Source of the DNA: Deltaproteobacteria bacterium
Lineage (GTDB): Bacteria; Desulfobacterota; Binatia; HRBIN30; JACQVA1
Direction: 5' to 3'
DNA length: 64,000 nucleotides
NCBI GenBank assembly: GCA_016178705.1
Contig: JACOST010000003.1
Location: forward strand, 29,607-93,606
The notes under the pieces are model-generated. The model was given only the letters and a program-made list of their open reading frames with translations. It was not told the origin of the DNA and ran no database searches. The position numbers and the translations under genes are program-made. Shown piece by piece: positions 28,322 through 37,307 of the stretch (its first letter is position 1; each line of letters starts with the position of its first letter).

Positions 28322-29094
28322 TCCAACAACCTGCCGGCTCGGAGAATCCGCAGGACCTCGAACGCGCGGCCGGACTCGAAGGGTCGCCCGCGCTCGTATC
28401 CCTCGACGACGCCACGGTTGGGTACAACGGCACCGCTGTCTTGCGGCGGGTTTCTTTCGCCGTACACGCCCGTGAATGTGTGGCGCTGCTGGGGCCAAAC
28501 GGCAGTGGCAAGACGACGCTCTTCAAGACGCTACTTGGCATCCTGCCACCCATCGCCGGCACGGTGCGCCGCGGTCCCGCCGATTCCGTGCGCTGCGGCT
28601 ACGTTCCGCAGCGCGAGCAGCTCGATGCCATCTTCCCGGTCACGGTCCGTGAAGTCGTGCGCATGGGCGCGTATCGCCGACTGCGTCCGTTCACGCGGCT
28701 TCCGGAAGCCTCTCATCAGATCGTGGCCGACGCGCTGGCGCGCGTTGGCGCCAAAGAGTGGGGAGGCCGTCTGCTCAGCGAACTCTCCGGCGGCGAACGC
28801 CAGCGCGTGTTGATCGCGCGCGCTCTCGTTTCGCGGCCGACGGTGCTGTTGCTGGACGAGCCGACAACCGGTGTCGACCTGGCAACCGAGTACGCGGTCA
28901 TCGAGTTGGTGAAGGAGCTGCTGCGCAGTGGGCTCGCAATCGTCATGGTCAGCCACAACCTCCGCACGGTCGAGCAGGTCGCGAGCCGGGTGATCTGGGT
29001 GCATCATGGCACGCTGCGCAGCGGATCGCCCGCCGAGATGCTCACGCCCGAACGCATCCGCGAGATGCTCATCCCGGAAGCGTCGATAGGCTGA
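28318..29094 (+). CDS. Metal ABC transporter ATPase
   Basis: Cytoplasmic ABC ATPase of 258 residues that powers the metal transporter. Walker A LLGPNGSGKTTL, Q-loop region VPQREQ, signature LSGGERQR, Walker B VLLLDEPTTGVD and H-loop MVSHNLR are present. The family is that of ZnuC/MntB-type ATPases. ATG 28318 overlaps the TGA of the binding-protein gene, and its own TGA overlaps the permease ATG, so the three are translationally coupled. Confidence 0.92.
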   Translation: MIQQPAGSENPQDLERAAGLEGSPALVSLDDATVGYNGTAVLRRVSFAVHARECVALLGPNGSGKTTLFKTLLGILPPIAGTVRRGPADSVRCGYVPQREQLDAIFPVTVREVVRMGAYRRLRPFTRLPEASHQIVADALARVGAKEWGGRLLSELSGGERQRVLIARALVSRPTVLLLDEPTTGVDLATEYAVIELVKELLRSGLAIVMVSHNLRTVEQVASRVIWVHHGTLRSGSPAEMLTPERIREMLIPEASIG

Positions 29095-30002
29095 TGGCTA
29101 CGCTCGTCGAGATCTTGCGATCGGATTTTCTGCTGCGGGAGGCGCTCCTGGCGGGCTTGCTCGTCGGCATCGTGTGTCCGTGGGTGGGGGTGTACTTCGT
29201 CTTGCGTCGCATCATCTTTCTTGGGGTCGCGTTGCCGCAGGCGTCGGCCGCCGGGATCGCCCTCGCGTTCCTCTTGCACAATCTGGGTTGGCACTTCCTG
29301 CCGCACCATGTCGCGGAACGCTGGATGGCGTTGGGCGGGTCGCTGTCGCTTACGTTCCTGACCATCCTTGGCCTCGCGCTGCTTGAGCGCCGCCCCGGCG
29401 TCTCTGAAGGTCGCATCGGCGCGGTCTTCAGCGTCGCGGGCGCGCTCAGCATTCTGTTCGTCGCCGCGAATCCCTTTGGCGAGGCCCACGTGTTGGCACT
29501 GCTGAAGGGCGACATCGTAACCGTCGGTCGCGACACGCTGGCCTTTATGACAGTGGCGTACAGCGCGTTGTTCCTCGCATTGCTAGCTTTTCACCGCGAG
29601 TTGCTGCTGGTGTCGTACGATCCCGAGATGGCGATCACACTGGGGCGTTCCGTGACGTTGTGGCACGTGGTCTTGTTCTCCATCGTCGGCACCACCATCG
29701 CCATCGGTGTCATGACGGTCGGGCCGATGGTCGTCTTCGGCTTGCTCCTGCTGCCGCCACTCGCCGCCTACCGCATGGTGCGGGGCGTGCTGCCTCTGTG
29801 CTGCGTTTCTTCGGTGCTGGGGCTGCTGAGTGCGTTCGTGGGCTTCTACGTCGCGTACCGATTCGACTTGCCGCTCGGGCCGACGGATGTTGTCACTGCC
29901 GCGGGCGTGCTGGTCGCGGCGACGGTGTTCAACGCCGCCCGGCGCTGGACCGCGGCGAGGGCAAGCGCGCCGGGGCGAACGCAGCAACCGGGCCTTCGAT
30001 AG
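29094..30002 (+). CDS. Metal ABC transporter permease (ABC-3 family)
   Basis: Membrane permease of 302 residues with about eight hydrophobic segments, such as LLAGLLVGIVCPWVGVYFVL and AIGVMTVGPMVVFGLLLLPP. RRIIFLGVALPQASAAGIAL is the ABC-3 signature of ZnuB/MntC-type permeases. The ATG shares its first base with the ATPase TGA. The gene ends only 55 bases before the TolC-type gene, with no terminator seen, so import and efflux genes may share a transcript. Confidence 0.9.
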   Translation: MATLVEILRSDFLLREALLAGLLVGIVCPWVGVYFVLRRIIFLGVALPQASAAGIALAFLLHNLGWHFLPHHVAERWMALGGSLSLTFLTILGLALLERRPGVSEGRIGAVFSVAGALSILFVAANPFGEAHVLALLKGDIVTVGRDTLAFMTVAYSALFLALLAFHRELLLVSYDPEMAITLGRSVTLWHVVLFSIVGTTIAIGVMTVGPMVVFGLLLLPPLAAYRMVRGVLPLCCVSSVLGLLSAFVGFYVAYRFDLPLGPTDVVTAAGVLVAATVFNAARRWTAARASAPGRTQQPGLR

Positions 30003-30057
30003 GCGAGCCCTTGCTCCTTTTGAAGCATGGCACGGCCGTGCTACGTGGGCGGGCAAC

Positions 30058-31308
30058 GTGCGTGCATCTTGGACACGGCTTCTGCTTGCGGCGAGCGCGA
30101 TCATCGCGCCGTGGGGTGCGCGTGCCCTCAGCGCGGGCGAGCAGCTCACGCTCGCCGATGCGCTGACGCGGGCGCGCACGCAGCCGGCGTTGCGCGCCGC
30201 GCAGGCGGAGGTCGAGGCGGCGCGCGCGCGGTTGGCGCAAGCGGGACTGATTCAGGCCAACCCGGTGATCACCGGCGATGGCGCCTGGCATCGCACGCCG
30301 CCGGATACTCACGTCGACAGCGCCATCACCCTCGGGCAAGAGGTCGAGGTCGGCGGACAGCGCGGGCTGCGACTCTCCTCGGGACAATACGATGTCGACC
30401 GCGCGGAGCATCTGTTCGCCGACAAGTCGCGGACAGTCGATGGCGAAGTGCGCCGCGCCTTCTTCGGCCTCGCAGCGACTGAACGGCGCAAGGCGCTCGC
30501 GGCAGAGAGCGCGACCATCGCCAAGCGAGTGCTCGAAACCACGCAGCGGCGCGCGCGCGCGGGTGATGTCGGCGACCTCGAAGTGCAACTGGCGCAAATC
30601 GAGAGCACGCGCGCGGCGCAAGCAGTCGCCACGGCCGAGACCGATCGCGCTCGCGCCGTCGCCCGCTTCGCCACTGCCATCGGCGCCGATGCGCAAGAGT
30701 CGCTCGTCATTGCGGTCGCGGATACAACGCCGGCGGCGTTGCCCGCACTGCCGCCGGAGGACACCTTGGTCACGCAGGCGCTCGACACACGTCCCGACCT
30801 CGCCGCCGCCCGCGCTGAACGCGCGCGCCTCGAAGCCGAAGCGCGGCTCACGCATCGCCGCGCACTGGTTCCGAATCCGACCATCCGCGGCTTCTATCGT
30901 CACGAGCAAGCCAACGAACAGATCGTCGGCGGCGAGATCGAAGTGCCACTGCCGGTATGGAATCGCGACCAGGGCACCGAAGCGGCGCTCTACGCCAACG
31001 CGCGCGGCGCCTCTGCCGAAGCCGATCGCTTGGCGCGCGAGATCCCGCGCCAGATCCATCTTGCCGTCGCTCGGCGCAACGCCGCGGCCGACGCCTGGAC
31101 GCGCTACGAGCGCGACACCGTCCCGGCCACGAACAGTGCGCGCGATCTGATCGAGCGCGCCTATGCCAGCGGCTATCTCGGCTTACCCGACGTGCTGGCG
31201 CAACAAGACCGCTTGTTGCAGATTCGCTCCGCCGCGATCGCCGCGTGGCTGGACCTGCGCGAGGCAGAGGCCGATCTCATCGAGGCCGTAGGAGAGGAGC
31301 CGAAGTGA
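30058..31308 (+). CDS. TolC-like outer-membrane efflux factor
   Basis: Outer-membrane channel subunit of about 416 residues, the exit duct of an RND pump. The signal peptide is RASWTRLLLAASAIIAPWGA. The two helical repeats of the OEP family are seen: LTLADALTRARTQPALRAAQ, AEVEAARARLAQAGL, then ALDTRPDLAAARAERARLEA and ASGYLGLPDVLAQQDRLLQI. The start is uncertain; GTG 30058 is chosen as the last start before the signal peptide. Its TGA overlaps the GTG of the membrane fusion protein. Confidence 0.85.
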   Translation: MRASWTRLLLAASAIIAPWGARALSAGEQLTLADALTRARTQPALRAAQAEVEAARARLAQAGLIQANPVITGDGAWHRTPPDTHVDSAITLGQEVEVGGQRGLRLSSGQYDVDRAEHLFADKSRTVDGEVRRAFFGLAATERRKALAAESATIAKRVLETTQRRARAGDVGDLEVQLAQIESTRAAQAVATAETDRARAVARFATAIGADAQESLVIAVADTTPAALPALPPEDTLVTQALDTRPDLAAARAERARLEAEARLTHRRALVPNPTIRGFYRHEQANEQIVGGEIEVPLPVWNRDQGTEAALYANARGASAEADRLAREIPRQIHLAVARRNAAADAWTRYERDTVPATNSARDLIERAYASGYLGLPDVLAQQDRLLQIRSAAIAAWLDLREAEADLIEAVGEEPK

Positions 31309-32222
31309 CCCGATCATTGACGCGGCACGCACTGGCGTTGCTCACCGCCCTCCTCCCGCTCTCCGCGTGCAACCGCAACGCGGACGAGCGCCACGAACAA
31401 ATCGAGCAGACCCAGCAGGCCACAGTGCCCGGCGTCGAGACGGTGAGCGTCGCACTCGAAGAAGTGCGCGACGTCGTTCGCGCGTTCGCCACGGTGACGG
31501 CGGAAGCGGATGCGCCGGAGTTGCGCGATGCGCGCGCGCAACTCGCCGAAGCGGACGCCCGCCAGCAACTCGCGACGCAGACCGTGCGCCGCCTCGAAGC
31601 GCTCGCACGGACCGCTGTTGCGCCTGAGAAGGAACTGCAAGCGGCGCGCGCGGAGCAAGCGGCGGCGGCGGCCACGGCGGCGCGCGCGCGCCAGGCGCTA
31701 ACGGCATTCGGCAGCAGTCCCGAACGCACGCCGTTGGCGAGCGATGAGGTCTGGGTGCTCGCTCAGATCGTCCAAGCCGACGTGGGACAGATCACCGTCG
31801 GCAGCAGCGCGCGCTTCATCGCAGACGCATTTCAGGCGCAGCCGTTCACCGGCACGGTCGACGCCACCCCGGCCTACATCGATCAGACAACGCGCACCGC
31901 GCCCGTCCGCTTGCGCGTGCGTGATGGCGGGCATCGCCTGCGCCCCGGCATGACCGGCGGCGCAGCGATCGAAGTCGGCGCGCTGCGGGCTGCGGTAGTG
32001 GTGCCGTCCGTCGCCGTCGTCTACGACGCCGAGCGACCGGTAGTGTTCATCGAAGAGAGCGCCGGCCACTACAGCGCGCAGGCCGTCCAGCTCGGCGTCG
32101 CGCGCGATGGGCGCATCGAGATCGCCGGCGGACTCAGCGCCGGCGCACGGGTTGCCACCACCGGTGCGGCCAGCTTGCTGTCGGCGGTCCGACTGCCCGG
32201 CGCTTCCGACGTGAGACCGTAA
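31305..32222 (+). CDS. RND efflux membrane fusion lipoprotein, lipoyl region apparently shortened
   Basis: Periplasmic adaptor of 305 residues. Lipobox LSAC follows a hydrophobic leader, and GGAGAGGAG precedes GTG 31305. The alpha-hairpin (PELRDARAQLAEADARQQ onward to ALTAFG) and the beta-barrel and membrane-proximal parts (VLAQIVQADVGQITVGSSAR, RLRPGMTGGAAIEVG) are present. Normally a lipoyl half-motif (about 30-40 residues) separates the VTAEAD strand from the hairpin. Here VTAEADA runs straight into PELRDA, as if that half was deleted in frame. Overall length is below the usual 350-400. It may be impaired or work differently. Confidence 0.8.
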   Translation: MTRSLTRHALALLTALLPLSACNRNADERHEQIEQTQQATVPGVETVSVALEEVRDVVRAFATVTAEADAPELRDARAQLAEADARQQLATQTVRRLEALARTAVAPEKELQAARAEQAAAAATAARARQALTAFGSSPERTPLASDEVWVLAQIVQADVGQITVGSSARFIADAFQAQPFTGTVDATPAYIDQTTRTAPVRLRVRDGGHRLRPGMTGGAAIEVGALRAAVVVPSVAVVYDAERPVVFIEESAGHYSAQAVQLGVARDGRIEIAGGLSAGARVATTGAASLLSAVRLPGASDVRP

Positions 32223-32224
32223 TC

Positions 32225-35200
32225 ATGGTCGCGCGATTGGTGCGCGCGGCGCTGACGCACCGCACTGTCGTCTTCCTGCTCGCCACGGTTGTCGTACTGC
32301 TCGGGCTCTACGAAGCGTGGCAGGCGCCGCTCGATGTCTTCCCCGAGTTCGCGCCACCGATCGTCGAGATTCAAACTGAAGCGCCGGGCTTCGCGGCGCC
32401 AGATGTCGAAGCATTGGTGACCACGCCGCTGGAGTTGGCGCTAGCCGGCGCGCCGGAGATCAAGAACCTGCGCTCGACATCGACGCCCGGCTTGTCGGTG
32501 ATCACGGTCGTGTTTCCGTACGGCGCCAATCCGTTGCGCGCGCGGCAGTTCGTCATCGAGCGCTTGGCACTCGCCGCGGAACAGTTGCCACGCGGCGTCA
32601 AGCCAGCGGTCGCGCCGCTGTCGTCAGCGCTGACGTACATTCTCGCGATCGGGTTGCGGGCCGGACCGGAGATGTCGCCACTGACCTTGCGCGATCTCGC
32701 CGAGTGGACGATTCGCCCCAGACTACTCGGCGTCGAAGGCATCGCCAACGTGTTGGTGTTCGGCGGCAACAGCCGTCAGATCCACATCACCACGACTCCC
32801 GAACGCTTGTGGGCCGCGCGTACCTCGCTCGACGATCTCGCGGATGCGGTGGCGGCCACCGATGCGCCGGCCGGCTCCGGCTTCTTCGACCGCGCGGGGC
32901 AACGCTTGCCGACCTGGCTCGACGGTCGCATTCACACCCCGGCGGATCTCGCACGCGCGCCGTTGCCCGCGCACGACGGAATGGCGTTGTCTGTTGGCGC
33001 GGTCGCCGATGTCGCCGAAGGTCCCGGCGTCGCGGTCGGCGGCGCGACCGTCAACGGAGAGCCCGGCGTGGTGTTGCTGGTCACCAGACAACCCGGAGTA
33101 AACGTGGTCGCCGTGACAGCCGCAGTGGAAGACGCGCTGCAGGCGGTGACGCGCGTGCTACCGCCGGGCGTACGGGTAGACCCAGCGATGTTCCGTCAGG
33201 CGACATTCATCGCCCACGCGCTCGGCAACTTGCGCCGCGCATTGTTGGCGGGCGCGGTGCTGGTAGTGCTGGTGCTGATCGTGTTCATCGGCAACCTGCG
33301 CGCCGCGCTGATCAGCGTCGTCGCCATCCCGCTCTCCTTACTCACCGCGGTGGCCGTGCTGCGCGCCGCCGGCGTAACCATCAACGTGATGGTTCTGGGC
33401 GGGCTCGCGATCGCCACCGGCGAAGTCGTCGATGACGCGATCATCGACGTCGAGAACGCGTGGCGCCGCCTGCGCAGCGCGCCGGCCGGATCGCGGGCCT
33501 TCGACATCGTGCTGGCCGCGTCGGTCGAAGTGCGCAGCGCGGTGGTCTACGCGACCGCGATGGTAGCGCTGGTGTTTCTGCCGGTGTTCATGCTCGGCGG
33601 CCTCGAAGGGGCATTATTCCGCCCGTTGGCCGCCGCATACGTATTGGCAACGCTCGCGTCGCTCGGTGTGGCGCTAACGGTCACGCCTGCGCTCGCGCTA
33701 GTGCTGTTGCCCGGTGCGGTGCGGCAGAATCCCAAGCCGCCGCGCTTGATGACCACGCTGCGCCGGCACTACGAGCGCGCGCTCCTGCGAGTGCTAGCCC
33801 ACCCGGCAGCGGTGATCGTCGCGAGCGCGGTGACAGTGCTGGCGGGCGTCGCGTTGACGCCGCTGCTGCGGTTGGAATTCCTGCCGGATTTTCACGAGAC
33901 CAATTTCGTCATGCACATGACCGGCGCCCCCGGCGTGGGGCTCGATGAGTCGGCGCGTGTGGGCGCGGTGGCGGCTCGGGCACTACTCGACGTGCCGGGC
34001 GTACAGTCGGTGGCGCAACAGATCGGCCGCTCCACTCTGTCGGAGGACACCTGGGGGGCGGAGCGCAGCGAACTGTTGGTGCAGTTGGCGGCCGATGTCG
34101 ATGCCGCGCACATCACCCAGATGATCCGTGATCGGGTGGCGCAGATCGGCGGCTTCGCCTTCGATCTGAAGCAGTTTCTCAACGAGCGGATCGAGGAACT
34201 TTTGGAAGGGACCGGCGCTGCCATCGTCGTACACCTGCGCGGCCACGAGCTCGGCAGCCTGGAACAAGCCGCGCGCACGGTGAGCGAGCGCGTCGCCGCG
34301 GTTCCCGGCGCGGTGGACGTCTACGCGCCCGGCGCGCTGACCGCGCCGGGGATTCACATTCGCCCGCGCCGCGACGAGATGTTGCGGCTGGGCGTGCCGG
34401 TGTCGACCGTCGAGCGCGCGCTGCGCAGTGCACTCGGTGGGCTGCCGGTTGGGCGGCTGGTTGAAGGTGAGCGGCAAGCCGACGTGGTGTTGCGACTCGC
34501 CACCGACGCGAGCAGCGATCCGACGCGTATAGCGCGGTTACCGTTGATTTCGTCGAATGGTCGCGTGCTGCCGTTGAGCGCAGTTGCCGACGTGGAGGTC
34601 ACGCCGTTGCGCAACGCCATTTCGCACGAGGACGGCGTCCGGACCATCGTGGTGCGGCTCGACGCCAGCGGTCGCTCGCTCGAACAAGTCGCGCGCGATG
34701 TCGCACACACCGTGGCCGACGTGGCGCTGCCGGCGGGCGTGTATGCCGAGGTCGGCGGCGAATACGTCGCCGCGCGCACTGCGCAGCAGCGCCTGCTGGG
34801 ATTGGGCGCGCTGGCGTTGGTGGGAATCTTCGCGCTGCTGGTGTTCGACTTTCAGTCCGTGCGCCTCGCCGCGCTGACGATGGTGAATGTGCCGCTGGCG
34901 TTCGTCGGCGGACTCGCGGCGGTGCTGCTGGGCGCCGGCGGACGGCTGTCGCTCGGTGCGATTGTCGGCTTCGTGACGGTATTCGGCATCACGATCCGCA
35001 ACGGCATCGTGTTGATCGCTCACTTTCGCCACGTCGAAGCCGAGCGCGGGCACGCGCTCGATCACATCGAGATCGCCACAGCGGCGGCGAATCGGCTGGC
35101 GCCGATCCTGATGACCGCTCTCACCACCGGCATTGCGCTACTGCCACTACTCGCTCTCGGAGGTCGCGCCGGCGGCGAAATCGAGCAGCCGATGGCCTTG

Positions 35201-35290
35201 GTGATCGTCGGCGGCTTGGTGACGTCGACGTGGCTGAATCTGTTCGTCGTGCCGATCTGGTACGCGCGTGCCGCAGCACCTCGCGCGTGA
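32225..35290 (+). CDS. RND efflux pump, heavy-metal (HME/CzcA-CusA) type
   Basis: Inner-membrane proton-driven pump of 1021 residues. The N-terminus has a membrane segment, then [22 protein letters not shown]4 carries [20 protein letters not shown], the acidic proton-relay motif of heavy-metal RND pumps. The duplicated fold shows again after about residue 520, with [17 protein letters not shown] and [20 protein letters not shown] in the second membrane half. It exports metal ions such as Cu, Ag, Zn, Co or Ni in related systems; the ion is unknown here. It follows the fusion-protein gene by two bases and is the last gene of the cluster before an inverted-repeat element. Confidence 0.9.
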   Translation: MVARLVRAALTHRTVVFLLATVVVLLGLYEAWQAPLDVFPEFAPPIVEIQTEAPGFAAPDVEALVTTPLELALAGAPEIKNLRSTSTPGLSVITVVFPYGANPLRARQFVIERLALAAEQLPRGVKPAVAPLSSALTYILAIGLRAGPEMSPLTLRDLAEWTIRPRLLGVEGIANVLVFGGNSRQIHITTTPERLWAARTSLDDLADAVAATDAPAGSGFFDRAGQRLPTWLDGRIHTPADLARAPLPAHDGMALSVGAVADVAEGPGVAVGGATVNGEPGVVLLVTRQPGVNVVAVTAAVEDALQAVTRVLPPGVRVDPAMFRQATFIAHALGNLRRALLAGAVLVVLVLIVFIGNLRAALISVVAIPLSLLTAVAVLRAAGVTINVMVLGGLAIATGEVVDDAIIDVENAWRRLRSAPAGSRAFDIVLAASVEVRSAVVYATAMVALVFLPVFMLGGLEGALFRPLAAAYVLATLASLGVALTVTPALALVLLPGAVRQNPKPPRLMTTLRRHYERALLRVLAHPAAVIVASAVTVLAGVALTPLLRLEFLPDFHETNFVMHMTGAPGVGLDESARVGAVAARALLDVPGVQSVAQQIGRSTLSEDTWGAERSELLVQLAADVDAAHITQMIRDRVAQIGGFAFDLKQFLNERIEELLEGTGAAIVVHLRGHELGSLEQAARTVSERVAAVPGAVDVYAPGALTAPGIHIRPRRDEMLRLGVPVSTVERALRSALGGLPVGRLVEGERQADVVLRLATDASSDPTRIARLPLISSNGRVLPLSAVADVEVTPLRNAISHEDGVRTIVVRLDASGRSLEQVARDVAHTVADVALPAGVYAEVGGEYVAARTAQQRLLGLGALALVGIFALLVFDFQSVRLAALTMVNVPLAFVGGLAAVLLGAGGRLSLGAIVGFVTVFGITIRNGIVLIAHFRHVEAERGHALDHIEIATAAANRLAPILMTALTTGIALLPLLALGGRAGGEIEQPMALVIVGGLVTSTWLNLFVVPIWYARAAAPRA

Positions 35291-35299
35291 CCGACCCAA

Positions 35300-35411
35300 A
35301 GAATCGGAATTCTGCGCAGAGACGCAGTGTCGCAGAGTCCAGGGAAGGCCCATGGAGGCGTACGTCTCTGCCTCTCTGCGTCCCTGCGTCTCTGCGGTGA
35401 ATTCCGATTCT
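35300..35411. repeat. MITE-like element with 28-bp inverted termini
   Basis: The left arm 35300-35327 (AGAATCGGAATTC then CGCAGAGACGCAG) matches the reverse complement of 35384-35411 at 26 of 28 bases. The element is 112 bp. It fills the gap between the convergent RND and radical SAM genes. Its inner part contains more GACGCAG/CTGCGTC units, so it could form a long hairpin that also separates transcripts. Confidence 0.7.
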
Positions 35412-35420
35412 CTTCAGAAC

Positions 35421-36485
35421 CTATTGCAGCGCGCCGCCGCAGCTCGATCCCGCGCCGGCGGTACAACCGAAGCAGTGTGCGGCGGTGCGGACGCGAGTAC
35501 CGTTCAGATTCGACAGATCGTCGACGTTCCAAATCGTCAGAGCTTCGCCTCCGGCGGCGGACACAATCGGGAGTTCGAGCATCTGATTGAAGTCGCAGTC
35601 GTAGAGCGTGCCCTCCCACCCGACACTGAGCAAGCTGCGACACATCAGCCCCTCCACGGTTACGGGATTGAAGTGATTGACGAGCAGACCCATGTACTCG
35701 TCGAGCTTCCCCCAGCGCTGGAGCTGTTCGGCGAAGCGTTTGATCGGCATGTTGGTGATGGTGAAGAGATGGTGGAAATCGATGTCGAAGAGCGTTTTCA
35801 GTTCGAGTTTGTATCGGGCTTCAAGCTGCGTTTGCTCTGGCGGGAGGAAGTTGCCGACCGGGTTGTAGACCAGGTCCAACATCAACGATGAATCGGCAAG
35901 GCCGTAGCCGAGCTGATTGAGCCGACGCAGCGCGGCGATGCTTTGGTCGAACACCCCATGACCACGCTGCTGATCGACGTTTTCCGCGGTGTAACACGGC
36001 AGCGAACAGACCAGTTCCACGTCGTGGTCGCGATAGAACTCGGGCAGATACTCCATGCCGGACACACGCGTCACGGTAAGATTGCAGCGCACGATCACGC
36101 GCCGCCCAAGCGCGCGGGCCTGCTCGACCAACCAAATGAAATTCGAGTTGAGCTCCGGCGCGCCACCGGTGAGATCGAGCGTCTCAACGCCGGGATGCGC
36201 GGCCAGCAGCGCAACCACGCGCTCGGCAGTGGCGCGGGTCATGATCTCAGTCCGCTTCGGCCCCGCGTCGACATGGCAGTGATGGCAAGCTTGATTGCAA
36301 AGCTTGCCGACATTGACTTGCAACGTGCGAAGCGTGCCGCGCGTCAGCGGTGACAGACGATGCTCGCGCAGCGCGTCCTCGAAGTCGTGGTGCGGGTGAG
36401 TTTCAAGCTGAGTGTGCACACTGCTCCGATGCCGGATCGCGGCAGTTGTTGCAAGCTCGAAGGGACATGCCCAACCCCTTGCCAT
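35421..36485 (-). CDS. arsS: ArsS-like radical SAM protein
   Basis: Radical SAM enzyme of about 354 residues related to the ArsS (arsenosugar biosynthesis) family. The 4Fe-4S motif CxxxCxxC is in LCNQACHHCHVDAGP. DLTGGAPELNSNF is the usual GGxP-like strand, followed by CYTAENVDQQRGHGVF and the Cys-rich end HCFGCTAGAGSSCGG. The function is known for few members and the arsenic role here is inference. ATG 36485 is used; the frame is open to 36650, and GTG 36419, preceded by GGAG, would give the family's usual length. No arsM or other ars gene is nearby. Confidence 0.8.
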   Translation of the reverse strand: MARGWACPFELATTAAIRHRSSVHTQLETHPHHDFEDALREHRLSPLTRGTLRTLQVNVGKLCNQACHHCHVDAGPKRTEIMTRATAERVVALLAAHPGVETLDLTGGAPELNSNFIWLVEQARALGRRVIVRCNLTVTRVSGMEYLPEFYRDHDVELVCSLPCYTAENVDQQRGHGVFDQSIAALRRLNQLGYGLADSSLMLDLVYNPVGNFLPPEQTQLEARYKLELKTLFDIDFHHLFTITNMPIKRFAEQLQRWGKLDEYMGLLVNHFNPVTVEGLMCRSLLSVGWEGTLYDCDFNQMLELPIVSAAGGEALTIWNVDDLSNLNGTRVRTAAHCFGCTAGAGSSCGGALQ

Positions 36486-36612
36486 GGGAGACCAGCCGGC
36501 AGAATCACCGGGTTGGCGAGCCCATGAACCGACGGTGCTCCGCTCTGTGTTACTCCCGCAGGTGAATTCCCAACCGGTTAGCGGTAAAAGCAAGCGGCCG
36601 CGGATTAAAGAG

Positions 36613-36945
36613 ATGAAACTGCCGAATGGCACACGTGCGGAGGTGGGCACGAAACTCGAGGACTACGTGCTCAACCCCTGGCACAGGGAGGGCCGCCACA
36701 AGGCTCGCGTGTTCGAGTCGGCGCTCGGGATCACCCTCGCAAACGCCAATGCGTTGCGGCGGGCCTTGCTCGACGCGGCCGCCAATTCGGACGATGTCAA
36801 GGACCGCGGCGACAACGGGTTTGGTTCGGAGTACACACTGAGCTTCTCGCTGACCGCGGGCAAGGCGAGCGCCAGGGTCTTGAGTGCGTGGATCATCCTG
36901 CACGGCGAGGACTTCCCTCGGCTCACGACCTGCTTTATAGTCTGA
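36613..36945 (+). CDS. DUF6883 domain protein
   Basis: Protein of 110 residues, function unknown. It matches the DUF6883 pattern: MKLPNGTRAEVGTKLEDYVL, HREGRHKARVFESALGI, a central ANALRRALLDAAANS, and SAWIILHGEDFPRLTTCFIV at the end. It has no signal or membrane segment. Similar domains occur at the ends of polymorphic toxins and as solo genes beside DUF4926 genes. The next gene is a DUF4926 protein two bases away, so they form a pair. ATG 36613 is used; the frame is open from 36412. Confidence 0.75.
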   Translation: MKLPNGTRAEVGTKLEDYVLNPWHREGRHKARVFESALGITLANANALRRALLDAAANSDDVKDRGDNGFGSEYTLSFSLTAGKASARVLSAWIILHGEDFPRLTTCFIV

Positions 36946-36947
36946 CC

Positions 36948-37202
36948 ATGCGCTCCGAGATTCATCTGCACGATGTCGTCGCGCTCTTGGAAGACATCCG
37001 GGCAAACCACTTCGAGACTGGCGAGCCACTCTTGTTGCGTCGTGGTCAAATCGGGACCGTCGTCATGAAGTACGACGACACCGTCGAGGTGGAGTTCGCG
37101 GATCGCAGTGGTCGTGCGTACGCGCTGCAATCGATCAGCACAGCCCGCCTCATGGTTCTCCACGACTCGCCGGACCATCCTTCAGTCGTATCCGCACAGT
37201 GA
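36948..37202 (+). CDS. DUF4926 domain protein
   Basis: Protein of 84 residues with the DUF4926 pattern: HDVVALLEDIRANHFETGEP, RRGQIGTVVMKYDDTVEVEF and ADRSGRAYALQSI, a small SH3-like barrel. No catalytic residues are evident. It overlaps nothing and starts two bases after the DUF6883 stop. Such pairs resemble small two-gene modules (toxin-antitoxin or modulators), but the role is not established. It is convergent with the KAP NTPase gene. Confidence 0.75.
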   Translation: MRSEIHLHDVVALLEDIRANHFETGEPLLLRRGQIGTVVMKYDDTVEVEFADRSGRAYALQSISTARLMVLHDSPDHPSVVSAQ

Positions 37203-37307
37203 CGGCATGGCCGGCGGGCATCGGGTCCGATAGCGGCCTAGGCTTGTGGGTCGCCTCGCAAATTGCCCTGGAGGGTGATCCGGAGGGATCGAGCCTATCA
37301 GCCGCTC

